DNA of 64,000 nucleotides from Ochotona curzoniae (Eukaryota; Chordata; Mammalia; Lagomorpha; Ochotonidae), in assembly GCF_017591425.1 (NCBI RefSeq), contig NW_024465421.1, forward strand, positions 24,441,001 to 24,505,000, written 5' to 3'. Of this stretch, positions 25,201 to 33,210 are shown piece by piece (the stretch's first letter is position 1; each line of letters starts with the position of its first letter). Made by a program: the position numbers and the translations under genes. Below the pieces are notes generated by a model. That model was not told the origin of the DNA. It did not search any database and saw only the letters and a list, made by a program, of their open reading frames with translations.

Positions 25201-27624
25201 GGGCACCGGACACCCTGCCTCAGCCTGCCCATTGCCATATTTTCTTTTCCTCCCAAGGTCTTCTGGGCTGCGGAAGCAGCAGGCTCATGAGAGTTCCAGG
25301 CCCTTGTCCATTGAGCGCCCAGGGGCTGTGCACCCCTGGGTCAGTGCTCAGCTCCGGAACTCGGTCCAGCCTTCTCACCTCTTCGTCCAAGACCCCACTA
25401 TGCCACCCAACCCGGCCCCCAACCCCTTGACGCAGCTGGAGGAGGCCCGCAGGCGCCTGGAGGAGGAAGAGAAGAGAGCCAACAAGCTGCCCTCCAAGCA
25501 GAGGTACACACTCCGCCCCAGTGGGCTGGGCTTCTGGTGGAGCTGGATGCGGGAATGCCCTGTGGCTGGCAGCCTATGTAGGCTCAGGTGGCAGGCAGCT
25601 CTGAGGCACTGCGGCAAGTCCTGGTCCATCTCTTGGGTACCCAGAGGCCTTCCTGACGGGTCAGTCATGTCCTGTGACTGTCCCTGTGTGCATGGGGTCG
25701 GTGTCTGGAGCCCAGGTCCTAGGGCTGTCCCACAACTGGTTTCCTCAGGAGCAAACACCTGGGTTCTGGGCTCTGCTCTGGCCCTGGTGCCAGCTTGGTG
25801 GTCAGAGTGGTTAAGGCTACCACTCGACTTGTGCAGCCTGGGCTGAGGCAGGAACACCACATGGGTCTGCCTGGAGCTTGGGACCAAGTGGGATACCTGG
25901 ATTGGTGGGCCAGGCACTGTGTGGCAGGAACCAGGGACCACGTGCGGGCCAAGTGCCAGTCGCTGTGGGCAGGAGCCCAGGACCATGTGGGGTGATGGGC
26001 TGGGCACCGTGTGGCAGAGTGGCTCCACCATCCCCCATGGACAACCTTGAATGGCAGTGTTCACACATACCCTGCTCAGCCGGTCTATGGCACTGTGAGG
26101 CAGGCATGGGATCTGCATGGCAGGTCTTCCGTGAGCCACTGCAGGGCTGCTACATTCAGAACCAAGTCCCACGGAGCCAGGCAGGGTGTGTGTACATGGG
26201 AGGAACTGCACAGAGGAGACCACACAAGCAGACAGGCGTCCCAGGGTCCACTCTGCGGCACAGGACCACCTGGCCACACCACAGGCCGAGGCAGTAGATG
26301 ACCAGTAGCCACCTCACAGCAGGGAGCCCACATTGGGTGGGCCCCGCAGCCGAAGTGCCCCCCCCCCGTGACACGGGTTGTTCCCTAGGTATGTGCAGGA
26401 GGTTATGCGGCGCGGACGCACCTGTGTCAGGCCAGCGTGCACGCCCGTGCTGAGCGTGGTGCCAGCCGTGTCGGACCTGGAGCTCTCCGAGACCGAGTAT
26501 GTGCCCCAGGGTTCTCCCGCCTCTGTCCAGTCAGGCCTCCGCCTGGCCACATGGACACAGGCTGCAGCCCTCAGGGACGATCTCCCACACGGCCTTCCCT
26601 GTCTACAGCCGTAGAGGTGCTGACTACACAGGGCGACAGGCGATCTAAGCATGCTGGCCTGTGAGCAGTGTGTCATAGCCACGCCCAGTAGCTCTGCCCT
26701 CCTGGGCTTCCCAGTCAGCCCTGGAGACTGGCCTAGGTGGACACATGAGGTGTGCCCTTCTCAGGGTAGCAGGAGAAGGGTTTCTCCCCAGACAGGGCTG
26801 TGGGCCAGGGGGGTCTCTGCGCATGCCGGGCCTGTGTTCCCTGGACACTGAGCTGCTCCTGGGCTGTGGTCCCAGAAGAAAGACCATGAGTGGGTTTACA
26901 CAGTGGACAGTCATGGGGAGCAGGGTGGGCACATGACCGTCCTGCTGTGACTCAGGCAGTAGTTTGTGGGTGCACCCACTGCTGGAGGGGGCCCAGGGGC
27001 TACAGGCAGCAGAATGTGCTGCGGTCAACTCACTGCCTCTCCCCAGCCAGCCGTCTGCTGCAGTGCCAGGCTTATCTGGGTTCTTGATGGGTGCTTAGGG
27101 CTTGGGCATGGGCAGGCGTGAGGGTCCCCGTGTGCTCTCCCTGCAGCCTGCACCTTGGTTCCTGGGCCACTGGGGTGGGGTGGAGTGTCGCTGTGCCCTC
27201 ATGGCCAGCCCCAGATCACCTTGTCTCTGACCACAGGACGAAGTCCCAGAGGAGGGGGGCCAGCGGGAGCAGCCAGCCGTGCGACAGCATCGTCGTGGCC
27301 TATTACTTCTGCGGTGAGCCCATCCCCTACCGCACGCTGGTGCGTGGCCGCGCCGTCACCCTGGGCCAGTTCAAGGAGCTGCTGACCAAGAAAGGCAGCT
27401 ACAGGTAAGCTGGGCCCTCCTGGGAGGGGGAGCCCGGAACCCAGCAGCGTCTGGGCAGTGGGCAACCCTTCACAACCCACTGCCCACTGCTCCGCAGATA
27501 CTACTTCAAGAAGGTGAGTGACGAGTTTGATTGTGGCGTGGTGTTTGAGGAAGTGCGGGAGGACGAGGCCGTGCTGCCCGTGTACGAGGAAAAGATCATC
27601 GGCAAGGTGGAGAAGGTGGACTGA
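1210..27624 (+). CDS. AXIN1: Axin-1, Wnt pathway scaffold (all coding exons)
   Basis: Axin-1 is the cytoplasmic scaffold that brings APC, GSK3, CK1 and beta-catenin together so that beta-catenin is phosphorylated and destroyed. Ten coding exons, phase-checked: 1201-2084 (ATG at 1210), 14247-14387, 17259-17355, 19095-19232, 22738-23255, 23615-23785, 25258-25503, 26389-26496, 27237-27404 and 27498-27624, giving 862 aa, the human length. Exon one holds the tankyrase-binding N-terminus ([10 protein letters not shown]) and the APC-binding RGS domain (about residues 88-211, [14 protein letters not shown] to [10 protein letters not shown]). The fourth carries the GSK3-binding helix ([20 protein letters not shown]), the fifth the beta-catenin helix ([14 protein letters not shown]) and a His-rich stretch near residue 525. 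The last two carry the DIX polymerisation domain ([14 protein letters not shown] to [10 protein letters not shown]). An in-frame ATG at 1171 is intronic, 30 bp before the acceptor at 1200, so 1210 is the start. The non-coding first exon lies left of the window. Confidence 0.97.
2455..2783 (-). mobile_element. C-type SINE
   Basis: Starts with the reversed tail (GATTTATTTATTTTTGTTAG) and ends GTGCTGGGCCC; full length, moderately diverged. Confidence 0.9.
3252..3500 (+). mobile_element. Older C-type SINE, degraded
   Basis: ATTGTGGTGTAACAGGTTAA head and ACTTGGGCCCTGCCCCCCTG body; the tail is lost. A reverse partial SINE, ending CGCTACTGGCCCC, follows to about 3675. Confidence 0.6.
3760..4060 (-). 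mobile_element. C-type SINE
   Basis: Full-length reverse copy, preceded by an ATTT-rich stretch; contains CACAAGCAGGGAGCTGGATG and ends ACCATGCTGGTGC. Confidence 0.88.
4188..4515 (+). mobile_element. C-type SINE
   Basis: GGCTGAGTGGCTAAATC head, CCCATATGGGTGCCAG block and AATAAATAAATCTTT tail; forms an inverted pair with the preceding reverse copy. Confidence 0.9.
4849..5105 (+). mobile_element. Older C-type SINE subfamily
   Basis: GGGGCTGGCATTGTGGTACA head resembles the rabbit-type C repeat rather than the younger pika-like form; the A-tail is gone. Confidence 0.75.
5487..5819 (-). mobile_element. C-type SINE
   Basis: Full length, TTTTTTAAAGATTTATTTAT at the left and GTGCCAGGCC at the right. 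Confidence 0.92.
5847..6181 (+). mobile_element. C-type SINE
   Basis: Full length, GGGCCGGGCAGCATGGCCTA to AAATCTTTAAAAAAAA; head-to-head inverted with the copy ending at 5819. Confidence 0.93.
6490..6705 (+). repeat. 41-bp tandem repeat, about five copies
   Basis: Imperfect units containing CAGCACGCCCAGGGAAGGCA then CAGTGTCCACACTGCAGGA, period about 40-41 bp. The array lies in the AXIN1 intron and immediately adjoins a partial minus-strand SINE at 6706. Confidence 0.85.
6706..6862 (-). mobile_element. C-type SINE, head half only
   Basis: Begins inside the element at CTGGGTCTCCCATGTGGGTT and runs to the degenerate head; the tail half is missing where the tandem repeat begins. Confidence 0.75.
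9533..9832 (-). mobile_element. C-type SINE
   Basis: Diverged reverse copy, AGACTTATTTAAAAGGTAG to ATGCCAGGCCC. Confidence 0.85.
9845..10182 (-). mobile_element. C-type SINE, young
   Basis: Full length with a long T-run at the left and CACGGCGCTGGGCCC at the right. Nearly the reverse complement of the copy at 5847-6181. Confidence 0.93.
11318..11545 (-). mobile_element. Degraded C-type SINE
   Basis: GATTTTATTTGAAAGTTAGA start and scattered body words (GGTCAGGTCTCCCACAAGGG). Confidence 0.5.
11645..11860 (+). mobile_element. L1 3'-UTR fragment
   Basis: Diverged similarity to the LINE-1 3' end: ACTTTTCCAGAGTGGTTTTC, a run resembling the classic 'cccacattctgccagcactt' block, then TTTTCTTTTTCACTTTGG. 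The orientation is plus. Recognised from memory of L1 3' ends, so the boundaries are loose. Confidence 0.5.
11943..12410. mobile_element. Two degraded SINE halves in opposite orientation
   Basis: A reverse tail half (TTTTATTTATTTGAAAGGAG, about 11943-12135) abuts a forward half (GCCTGGGAAAGCAGTAGAGG onward, about 12170-12410). Confidence 0.6.
13135..13228 (+). mobile_element. SINE tail fragment
   Basis: GAGTGAGCCAATGGGTGGAA to AAATAAAAATGAGTAAATAAAC; only the 3' quarter survives next to the reverse copy at 13230. Confidence 0.65.
13230..13527 (-). mobile_element. C-type SINE
   Basis: AAAAAGATTTATTTATTTTT to GACTGTGCTGC, slightly shortened near its head (the segment before the CTAGGTGAC box is missing). 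Confidence 0.88.
15735..15966 (-). mobile_element. Older C-type SINE
   Basis: GTGTTTATTTATTGGAAAGA to CCACAGCACTGGCCCC with an internal deletion. Confidence 0.7.
15978..16310 (-). mobile_element. C-type SINE
   Basis: Full-length reverse copy ending CTACTGTGTTGGGCCCC. Confidence 0.9.
17366..17712 (+). repeat. 23-24-bp minisatellite in AXIN1 intron
   Basis: About fifteen copies of a unit reading CCTGAGCCCACAGCACCCCC plus AGG or AGA, with small length changes. It starts about 10 bp after the donor at 17355/17356 and accounts for long glycine/leucine-rich open frames on the minus strand, which are not genes. Confidence 0.95.
18147..18470 (+). mobile_element. C-type SINE (nested, younger)
   Basis: GGGCACAGTATGGTAGTCTA head, and a tail changed to (AATT)n followed by a run of As. 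Confidence 0.88.
18609..18650 (+). repeat. (TGATGC)n microsatellite
   Basis: Six tandem TGATGC hexamers, apparently expanded within the body of a minus-strand SINE. Confidence 0.9.
18703..19003 (+). mobile_element. Older C-type SINE
   Basis: GTGTTGTGGCATGGAGGGTT head to CAAATAGATAAATCAATCTT tail, ending about 90 bp before an AXIN1 exon acceptor. Confidence 0.7.
20290..20566 (-). mobile_element. Older C-type SINE
   Basis: Recognised by GGCAGATCTTCCATCCCTGG, TTTAGCAGGGAGCT and ATGCCACCACTGAGGCCC. Confidence 0.65.
20593..20922 (-). mobile_element. C-type SINE
   Basis: Full length, TTTTTTAAGACTTATTTATT to TATCGTGCTAGGCCC. Confidence 0.92.
21318..21580 (+). mobile_element. Older C-type SINE
   Basis: GAGCACTGTTGTGTAGCATC head region to GTAGCACTGCCTTTCAAGTG tail; a short reverse tail fragment lies at about 21165-21235. 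Confidence 0.6.
21826..22195 (+). mobile_element. Degraded SINE-derived sequence
   Basis: GGCCTGCTGGCGCTGTGGCT head and a second SINE-like tail (ATAAACCAGCAGGTGGGAAA); boundaries unclear. A reverse tail fragment follows at about 22276-22400. Confidence 0.5.
24483..24783 (-). mobile_element. C-type SINE
   Basis: Diverged reverse copy ending CTACCGCACTGGGCCCC. Confidence 0.85.
24787..25045 (-). mobile_element. C-type SINE missing its head
   Basis: Directly follows the previous copy in the same orientation; stops at GGAGCAGCCAGGACACGGAC, lacking the last 60 or so bases. Confidence 0.85.
26389..26496 (+). CDS. AXIN1: AXIN1 108-nt cassette exon
   Basis: This exon is exactly 36 codons and is entered and left in the same phase, so skipping it keeps the frame (the arginine codon is then completed by the G at 27237). 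It encodes [12 protein letters not shown] through to ELSETE. In human AXIN1 the equivalent exon is the one absent from the shorter isoform. The donor GTATGT and acceptor TTCCCTAG are intact, so both isoforms look possible here. Confidence 0.85.
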
Positions 27625-27975
27625 CCGGCGGGCCCGGCGCCGCCACCCACCACTGCCCATAGCAATACTCGGAGAATGGCCCAGCAGGGCAGCTGCTAGT
27701 GGTGGGGCTGGTCCACCTTCTCCCAGGAGGGCCCGCGGGGTGTCCTGTGCCCCTCTGGATTGTATGTCACGAGTGCCTTCTCAGCGTCCCGCGTGCCTGT
27801 GGGGCGTGACGCCATCCCTGCCCGTCCCAGCTGGCGGCCCTAAGGACCCCTGGGACACCTGTAAATATGTACATTTCTGAGTAGGGCCCTTTTTCACGCC
27901 ATGACTTGTACAATTTGTCTTTTCAAAGGTACTTGGATAACAATGAAATAAACATTTTTGAACCTGCCCTTGCCA
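27625..27975 (+). other. AXIN1: AXIN1 3' UTR with poly(A) signal
   Basis: From the TGA at 27622-27624 the transcript runs to an AATAAA at 27947-27952. Cleavage is expected about 10-30 bases later. The 3' end of PDIA2 on the other strand begins about 60-80 bp further right. Confidence 0.75.
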
Positions 27976-28039
27976 TTGGGGTGCCCCTGCTTGGTGAGTG
28001 GAGCACCCTGGAGGGCATCGGCCCTGCCTCCCCCAGGAA

Positions 28040-28107
28040 CCAGGCTGGGTCCAGGAGTCATGCCTTTATTCACACTGAGCTGTGCTGGGCGGGGCAGCAG
28101 GGCCCAC
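28040..28107 (-). other. PDIA2: PDIA2 3' UTR with poly(A) signal
   Basis: After the TAG (28110-28108) the minus strand carries AATAAA at 28070-28065, only about 40 bases past the stop, so the 3' UTR is very short. Cleavage is expected near 28040-28055. Confidence 0.7.
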
Positions 28108-30984
28108 CTACAGCTCTTCCTTGGGCTCCACCGTGGCATTGGCTGGCGGCTCCTGCAAAGGGCCACAGGAGCCAGCTCAGTGCTGTGTCCGAGCAACTAG
28201 GCCCAGCAGGGCGGGCCCGGGGCAAGGACACTCACTGGTGAGGGGGCCGCAGGCTCCTCTGGGGGCAACTCGCCCCCGTTGTCTAGAAACTTGGAGAAGG
28301 TCTCCACGTCGCGGTTGCTCTTGTATTCGATCATCTGAGGAGGAGGAGGGGAGGCAGGGCTTCAGGGAGTGCCCAGCCCGCCCCGCCCCATTCCCTGTGC
28401 CCACCCCCGTGGCCAGCCTGGTCCACCTTACCTTGCGACCCGGCCCTGCAGGGAAGTACATGAGGGTGGGGAAGCCGTGCACGGTGAGGCCCTCCAGCTC
28501 GTTGGATGTGGCGTCCAGCTCGGCAATGACGATGTCCTCGCGGTCCTTGTACTTCTCAGCCAGCGCCTCCCAGGCCGGGGCCATCTCCTTGCAGTGGCTG
28601 CACCAGGGGGCGTCTGGAACAGGGCCTTGGGCTCCACCTGCTGCCCCTGCCCCTGCCCGCCTGCCGCCCACCACCCCAAACACTCACAGAACTTGACAAA
28701 CACGCTCTTGGCTTCATCGTACACCACCTGTTCAAAGTTCTTGCCCACGAGGGTCTTCACTGGCCGCTGGTCCCAGTCGGGGGGGACCTCCTGGCTCAGG
28801 AGGTAGGGCTGGGGAGCCAGGCAAGCTCTCACTGAGGGTCCTGAGAGCCCCCAGCCCCTGCCGCTGGGCAGTCTCTCGGGGTACCTGAACTTGGCCGTGG
28901 AGGACCGCCTCGCAGAAGGTGGTGACTGAGGCTGCGGTTATGGGCTCCCTGGCTGCGGGGGCGTGCTTCTTGTTGGTCTCCATGTTGATGAGACGCAGGG
29001 TGGGGGCCTCGTCTGCCTTGAGGCCAAAGTACTGCAGCACGTGGCCGTTGTCTGCAGCCACATCCACCACCACGAACAGCACCTGGCAACAGAGAGTCCA
29101 TGCCAGCCCCCTCCATGCCTGGCCTCCCCCTCTTCCCAGCACCCCCTCAGTACCTTTCCCCGGAACGGGGGTGCAGCCTCCGTAAAGCCAGCCCGGAGTT
29201 CCCTGTGGGCGGCCAGCGTCTCATTGATAAACAGCAGCAGGTGGTTGAGGATCTTGGCAGCAAAGATCTTGGGGGACGTCTGGCGGCGGGGGAGCAGTGG
29301 TGACCTGTGACTCCCCGGGCTCCCCACACCAGGGACCGCCCCCATCAGGCACACCTGCTGCCGATGTACCTGGCTGTTGAAGTCTGTGACAAGGTGCATG
29401 CTGTGGGTGACCAGGAAGCGTGACAGGTCCCCCAGGTCCAGGCCTAGCTCCGTGTCCACCGGGAAGTCGGCTCGCCCCTCATCAAACTGGACACCAGGCA
29501 GGCAGGTCAGTGAGGTGCAGGCTAGCCCCAAGCCCAGCCCAGTCCGCTCCCCACCACAGCCCAGCCAGGCCTCCACCCAGCCCGCCCCCCACCACAGCCC
29601 AGCCCAGCCCGCCCCCACCACGGCCCAGCCCAGCCTGACCCCTACCACAGCCCAGCCCAGCCTGGCCCCTACCACGGCCCGGCCCAGCCCAGCCCAGCCT
29701 GGCCCCGGGTCTCGACCCCACCCCAGCCTGACTCACCTTCTTGAAGAGGACTACAGTGTCCGCCGTGAGGCCAAACTTTTCAAAGAGCTGCAAGCTGTCT
29801 GTAAGGCCGAAGGTCATGTCCAGGGCATCCCGGGCCAGGTCCAGGAAGGTGGCCACGTCTTCGTCCTGCAGGTCCTAAGGGGCAGACCCTGTGAGGCAGG
29901 CAGCACTAGGGGCACTGCTCCTAGTGCCGCGCCTCATGACCTCACCTACCTGGAAAAACCCGATGACCACCACATCCTGGGCGTCTATCAGTGCCCGGGC
30001 GCTCTCCTCATCCTCCAGCCGCCTGGCACTGGCTCCCACCCGCCGCCTCAGCCACTCGGCGATGCCCTTGGCCTCCCGGGGGCCTGCAATATTCAGTCCC
30101 TCTGAGCCCAGGCCTGGCCCCGGCCCCAGCCCCCTCCCTTCCTGGGCTGACCCGTACCCGTGTACTCCTCTGGGTGGGTGCGGTTCCCATCACGGAAAAA
30201 CTTGAGGGTGGGGTAATCAGTCACCCCAAACTCCTCAGTCAGTTCTGGTTCTGCAGACGCATCCACCTTGGCCAGCGTGACTGCTGCCGACTCAGCTGCC
30301 AGCAGGGCAGCCGCCTTACTGTACTCTGGGGCCAGCGCCTGGCAGTGGCCACACCACGGAGCATCTAGGGGACAGGGCTGTGAGTCCCCCTGGTGCCCAG
30401 CCCCGCCCTGTGCCTGGCACGGAACAGGCACCAGGCAAGCAAGCATGTTCTGTGTACATCTCCCTCTTCCAGGGTCCCCCACTCCCAAACCGAGTCCCCT
30501 CAACATGAGACTTGGGCAGACCAGTGAGGTTTGGGGGGGGCTGGAAAGCATGTCCAGGGTGTGTGGGGCTGCTGGTGGAAGCCTGGGCTGAGTGGTTTCC
30601 ATGTGGGTCAAGGTTTGGGCGAGACCCCCCCAGCTGTGTGCAGGCCTGAGGCCACCTGACCAGCAGAAATGACAGCAGCAGTGCTGCTTCCCCCCCGCAA
30701 GGTCCTATGCTTCCACCGCCTCCTCCAGCCTCCTGGGCAGGGAGCCCCACCTGTCCCTGTGGGTGACCCTGCCGCCCCACTGGGCCCATGCACTCACAGA
30801 ACTCCACCAGCAGGGCCCGGTGTTCCTGTAGGGCCCTGCCCAAGCTGTGCTGGCTCAACACCAGGACCCCATCCTCCTCCGAGGGGGACTCTGCCTCGGG
30901 GGGTTCCTCCACAGGCTCCTGACCCTGACTTTGGAGCCCTGGGGTCCCCAGGAGCAGCAGCAGGAGGAGCAGCGGCGGCAGCAT
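28108..30984 (-). CDS. PDIA2: Protein disulfide-isomerase A2 (pancreatic PDI)
   Basis: An ER-lumen oxidoreductase that forms and shuffles disulfides in secreted proteins. Eleven exons, in transcript order: 30984-30798, 30364-30158, 30083-29950, 29874-29737, 29486-29370, 29279-29154, 29082-28885, 28808-28688, 28613-28432, 28334-28236, 28152-28108; 517 aa against about 525 in human. Visible are a leucine-rich signal peptide ([13 protein letters not shown]), thioredoxin domain a with APWCGHC (Cys67, Cys70), two b-type domains, domain a' with APWCSHC (Cys414, Cys417) and a C-terminal KEEL that should act as the ER-retention signal. Odd points: the a' active site reads CSHC, and the codon aligning with the human start is GTG, so the start chosen is a Met seven codons downstream, still inside the signal peptide. 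The gene is in tandem with ARHGDIG and convergent with AXIN1. Confidence 0.96.
29520..29720. repeat. Degenerate tandem repeat in PDIA2 intron 4
   Basis: Repeated CCCAGCCCAGCCTGGCCCCT and CCACCACAGCCCAGC-type words fill most of the short intron between PDIA2 exons 4 and 5. The period is irregular, about 20-30 bp. Confidence 0.75.
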
Positions 30985-31029
30985 GGGCAAGAGTTGGCAC
31001 CCCACGGCAGTGCCGGGCCTCAGGGCCAC

Positions 31030-31105
31030 GGGGCAGATAAGGGACTGAGGGGCTAAGCAGCAGCCGCCACGTGGCACCAGCCCACTCGCAGGAAAGATAA
31101 GGCCC
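31030..31105 (-). promoter_or_regulatory. PDIA2: Putative PDIA2 proximal promoter elements
   Basis: Two AGATAAG GATA-type sites (31035-31041 and 31095-31101, read on the plus strand) and a CACGTG E-box (31068-31073) sit 50-115 bp upstream of the PDIA2 ATG. PDIA2 is known for pancreas-restricted expression, and GATA and bHLH factors act there, so the cluster is suggestive. Motifs this short also occur by chance. Confidence 0.3.
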
Positions 31106-31149
31106 TGGCACCCCCACGGGAGGGAGGAGGCAGAAAGGCGACACAGAGG

Positions 31150-31316
31150 GCACACAGACAGGGTGACGTTTAATAGGGCTGTTTGGGGCACAGCAGTGGG
31201 CCGGGGGCTGGGTCTCAGATCAAGGGGGTGGGGAGCACTGGGGCGGGGTGGGGGTCCCTGGGCAGCCACTGGAAGAGGTGGGGAGACAGGACCGCAAGCA
31301 GGGGCGGCCTGGGGAC
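31150..31316 (-). other. ARHGDIG: ARHGDIG 3' UTR with ATTAAA signal
   Basis: The minus strand has ATTAAA at 31174-31169, about 145 bases after the stop codon. No better poly(A) hexamer is seen before the PDIA2 start at 30984, so the intergenic gap is under 200 bp. Confidence 0.6.
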
Positions 31317-32841
31317 TCAGTCCTCCCAGGCCCGGCCGATGAGGAGGCCCCACTGCCAGCACAGGTGTCTGGTCCTGTCGTCGTCGGTGACCAGCGAGCA
31401 CACGATGTAGGGGCCCCGCGCCAGCAGGCCCCGCGGCACCTCCTCCTCAGCTGTCACAAACTCGTACTCCTCTGCTCGGGGGCCGTAACTGCCCACCATG
31501 CACACGGCCTTGTCCACTGCAGCAGGCCAGGAAGGCGAGGGGTCAGGGCCTGCCCCGCCCGCTCACCCGCCCGCCCGCTCGCCACAGGCCCTGTCCTCAC
31601 CGCGCAGGCCATGCCGGTAGGTGTGATGGACACACTTGAGCCCGCTGACAATCTCCCTGTTGACCTGGGGGGGGTGGGCAGGGGCGATCAGGTGCTGCGG
31701 GGGGGGGGCAGGATGGGGCGGAGCCAGACGCGGTCCCCCGGGGCACCTCACCTTGAAGGTGATCTTCACCCTGTAGTTGACACCCTCTTTCAGCACAAAC
31801 ACCTGGTCCTTCAGCTCAGCCAGGTTTCCTGTGGGAGGAGGGGCCGTGGAGAGCTGGACTCCCGGCAGGACCGACTCTGCCAAGAGCCCCCCGCAGGGCC
31901 GAGGACACACCTGTGAGGTCCATGGTGACGGGCCCCGGGGCCTGCTCCGACAGCAGCGTCAGCCGCATCACCTGCACTTGGGGCAGGCTGGGGTCTAGGG
32001 AGAAACCAAGTCACACGGCGCCCCCACCCCACACACACCTGGACGCTGCCGCCCACGTCCAGGGCCCAAGCCCATACCCGCAACAGGCGGCAGGGGCTCC
32101 AGCAGCACCCGCTTGTACGTGGCCAGGCTGGCGTCCCCGGGGTCCAGCTGCAGGATCTCCATCAAGCTCTTCTGGCTCGGGGCCCGGTACCCCGGCACCG
32201 CCTCGTCCAGCACCTCCTCCTCTTCCTCGGACGCCGCGACCAGCTGCCCACCCTCCTTGTCAGCCAGGAGGACTGAGGGTCGGGAAGGCCGCATGAGCAG
32301 CTGCCCACCGCTGACCCCTGCATCGCAGCACCAACCTGCAGCCCCCCTCCCCCAGACCTAGACAAGCCTGACATCCCGGCCAGGGTGGCAGCAACCGAGA
32401 CCCCAAACAGGAGCCGCCTTCAGGAGGCCTCCAGGGCCTGGAGCAGACTCAGCCCCCTCCCCTCTCCAGGGCCCCCTACTCCCAGCTCGCTCCCTAATGC
32501 GCAGCCCCCTCCCACCAGTCTCCAGGAGGCGGGGAGGCTCTCTCTCAGCCCCTGGCCGCTGTCTCCAGTCTCCACCCACCGGGTGAGAGGGGGCCCTGCC
32601 TCCCCGGCTTCACCAACAGGCCTGGCCCCCCTTCCCCCACCCGCCGCCAGGGCCCCCCCAGCCAGGGCCCTGCACGCGAGGCTCCCAAAGTTGCCGCAAG
32701 ACGGGCTGGGGGCGGAGGGCGAAGGCTCCCAGCCCGGCCCCGAGCCCCCCGCCCACGTGGCCGCTCACCTCGGGCGCACAGCGCCAGCCGCAGCAGCTCC
32801 AGCAGCTGCGCCCCCAGCTCGCACGCGTCCAGGCCCAGCAT
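31317..32841 (-). CDS. ARHGDIG: Rho GDP-dissociation inhibitor 3 (RhoGDI gamma)
   Basis: It binds prenylated Rho GTPases, masks the lipid and blocks GDP release; this family member is membrane or Golgi associated. Six exons, in transcript order: 32841-32769, 32272-32078, 31994-31911, 31828-31752, 31664-31601, 31516-31317, all phase-consistent, 230 aa (human about 225). The N-terminus [20 protein letters not shown] is the amphipathic segment that distinguishes this member from the two cytosolic RhoGDIs. Next comes an acidic linker ([15 protein letters not shown]), then the regulatory arm and immunoglobulin-like domain ([54 protein letters not shown]) ending in WEDstop. The acidic linker is a few residues longer than I recall for human. 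The start codon lies in a CpG island and the 3' end is just upstream of PDIA2. Confidence 0.96.
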
Positions 32842-33210
32842 GGTGGCGCGCGGCCCGGCCCGCCGCGGAGCCGCCGCCCGGCTCGGCGCTCAGCCCCGGC
32901 GCGACTGCGGTGAGCTCATCCCGGCCGGGAGCGCCCCCCGCGCCCAGCGCCGCGCCCGCGCCGCGCGCCCCCAGCCGCTCCGCGGACCCCGCGCAGCCCC
33001 GCAGAGACGCGCGTGTCGCCCGCCCGGCGCGGGCGCTGCCGCTGGCACCGGGCCGGCCCCGCCGCGACACAGCCGCGCCCCGCACGGAGTGCTCGGCGGC
33101 TGCCGTCACGGTCCCCCGCCCGCCCCACCCCCGCCGCCGAGCTGCTGGGGTCTCCCGGGAAGCCCTGTGCTCGGGGCCGGGTGGAGCAGGTGCGCGCCCC
33201 CCGCCGCGTC
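32600..33210. promoter_or_regulatory. ARHGDIG: CpG island at the ARHGDIG 5' end
   Basis: Very GC-rich DNA with frequent CpG spans ARHGDIG exon 1 and about 350 bp upstream of its ATG. It is the likely ARHGDIG promoter. Long open frames here on both strands reflect base composition (few stops), not genes. Confidence 0.65.

Noticed and set aside
25375..26277. 300-aa minus-strand open frame
   Set aside because: Antisense to an AXIN1 exon and the following intron; composition is intronic and no domain is visible.
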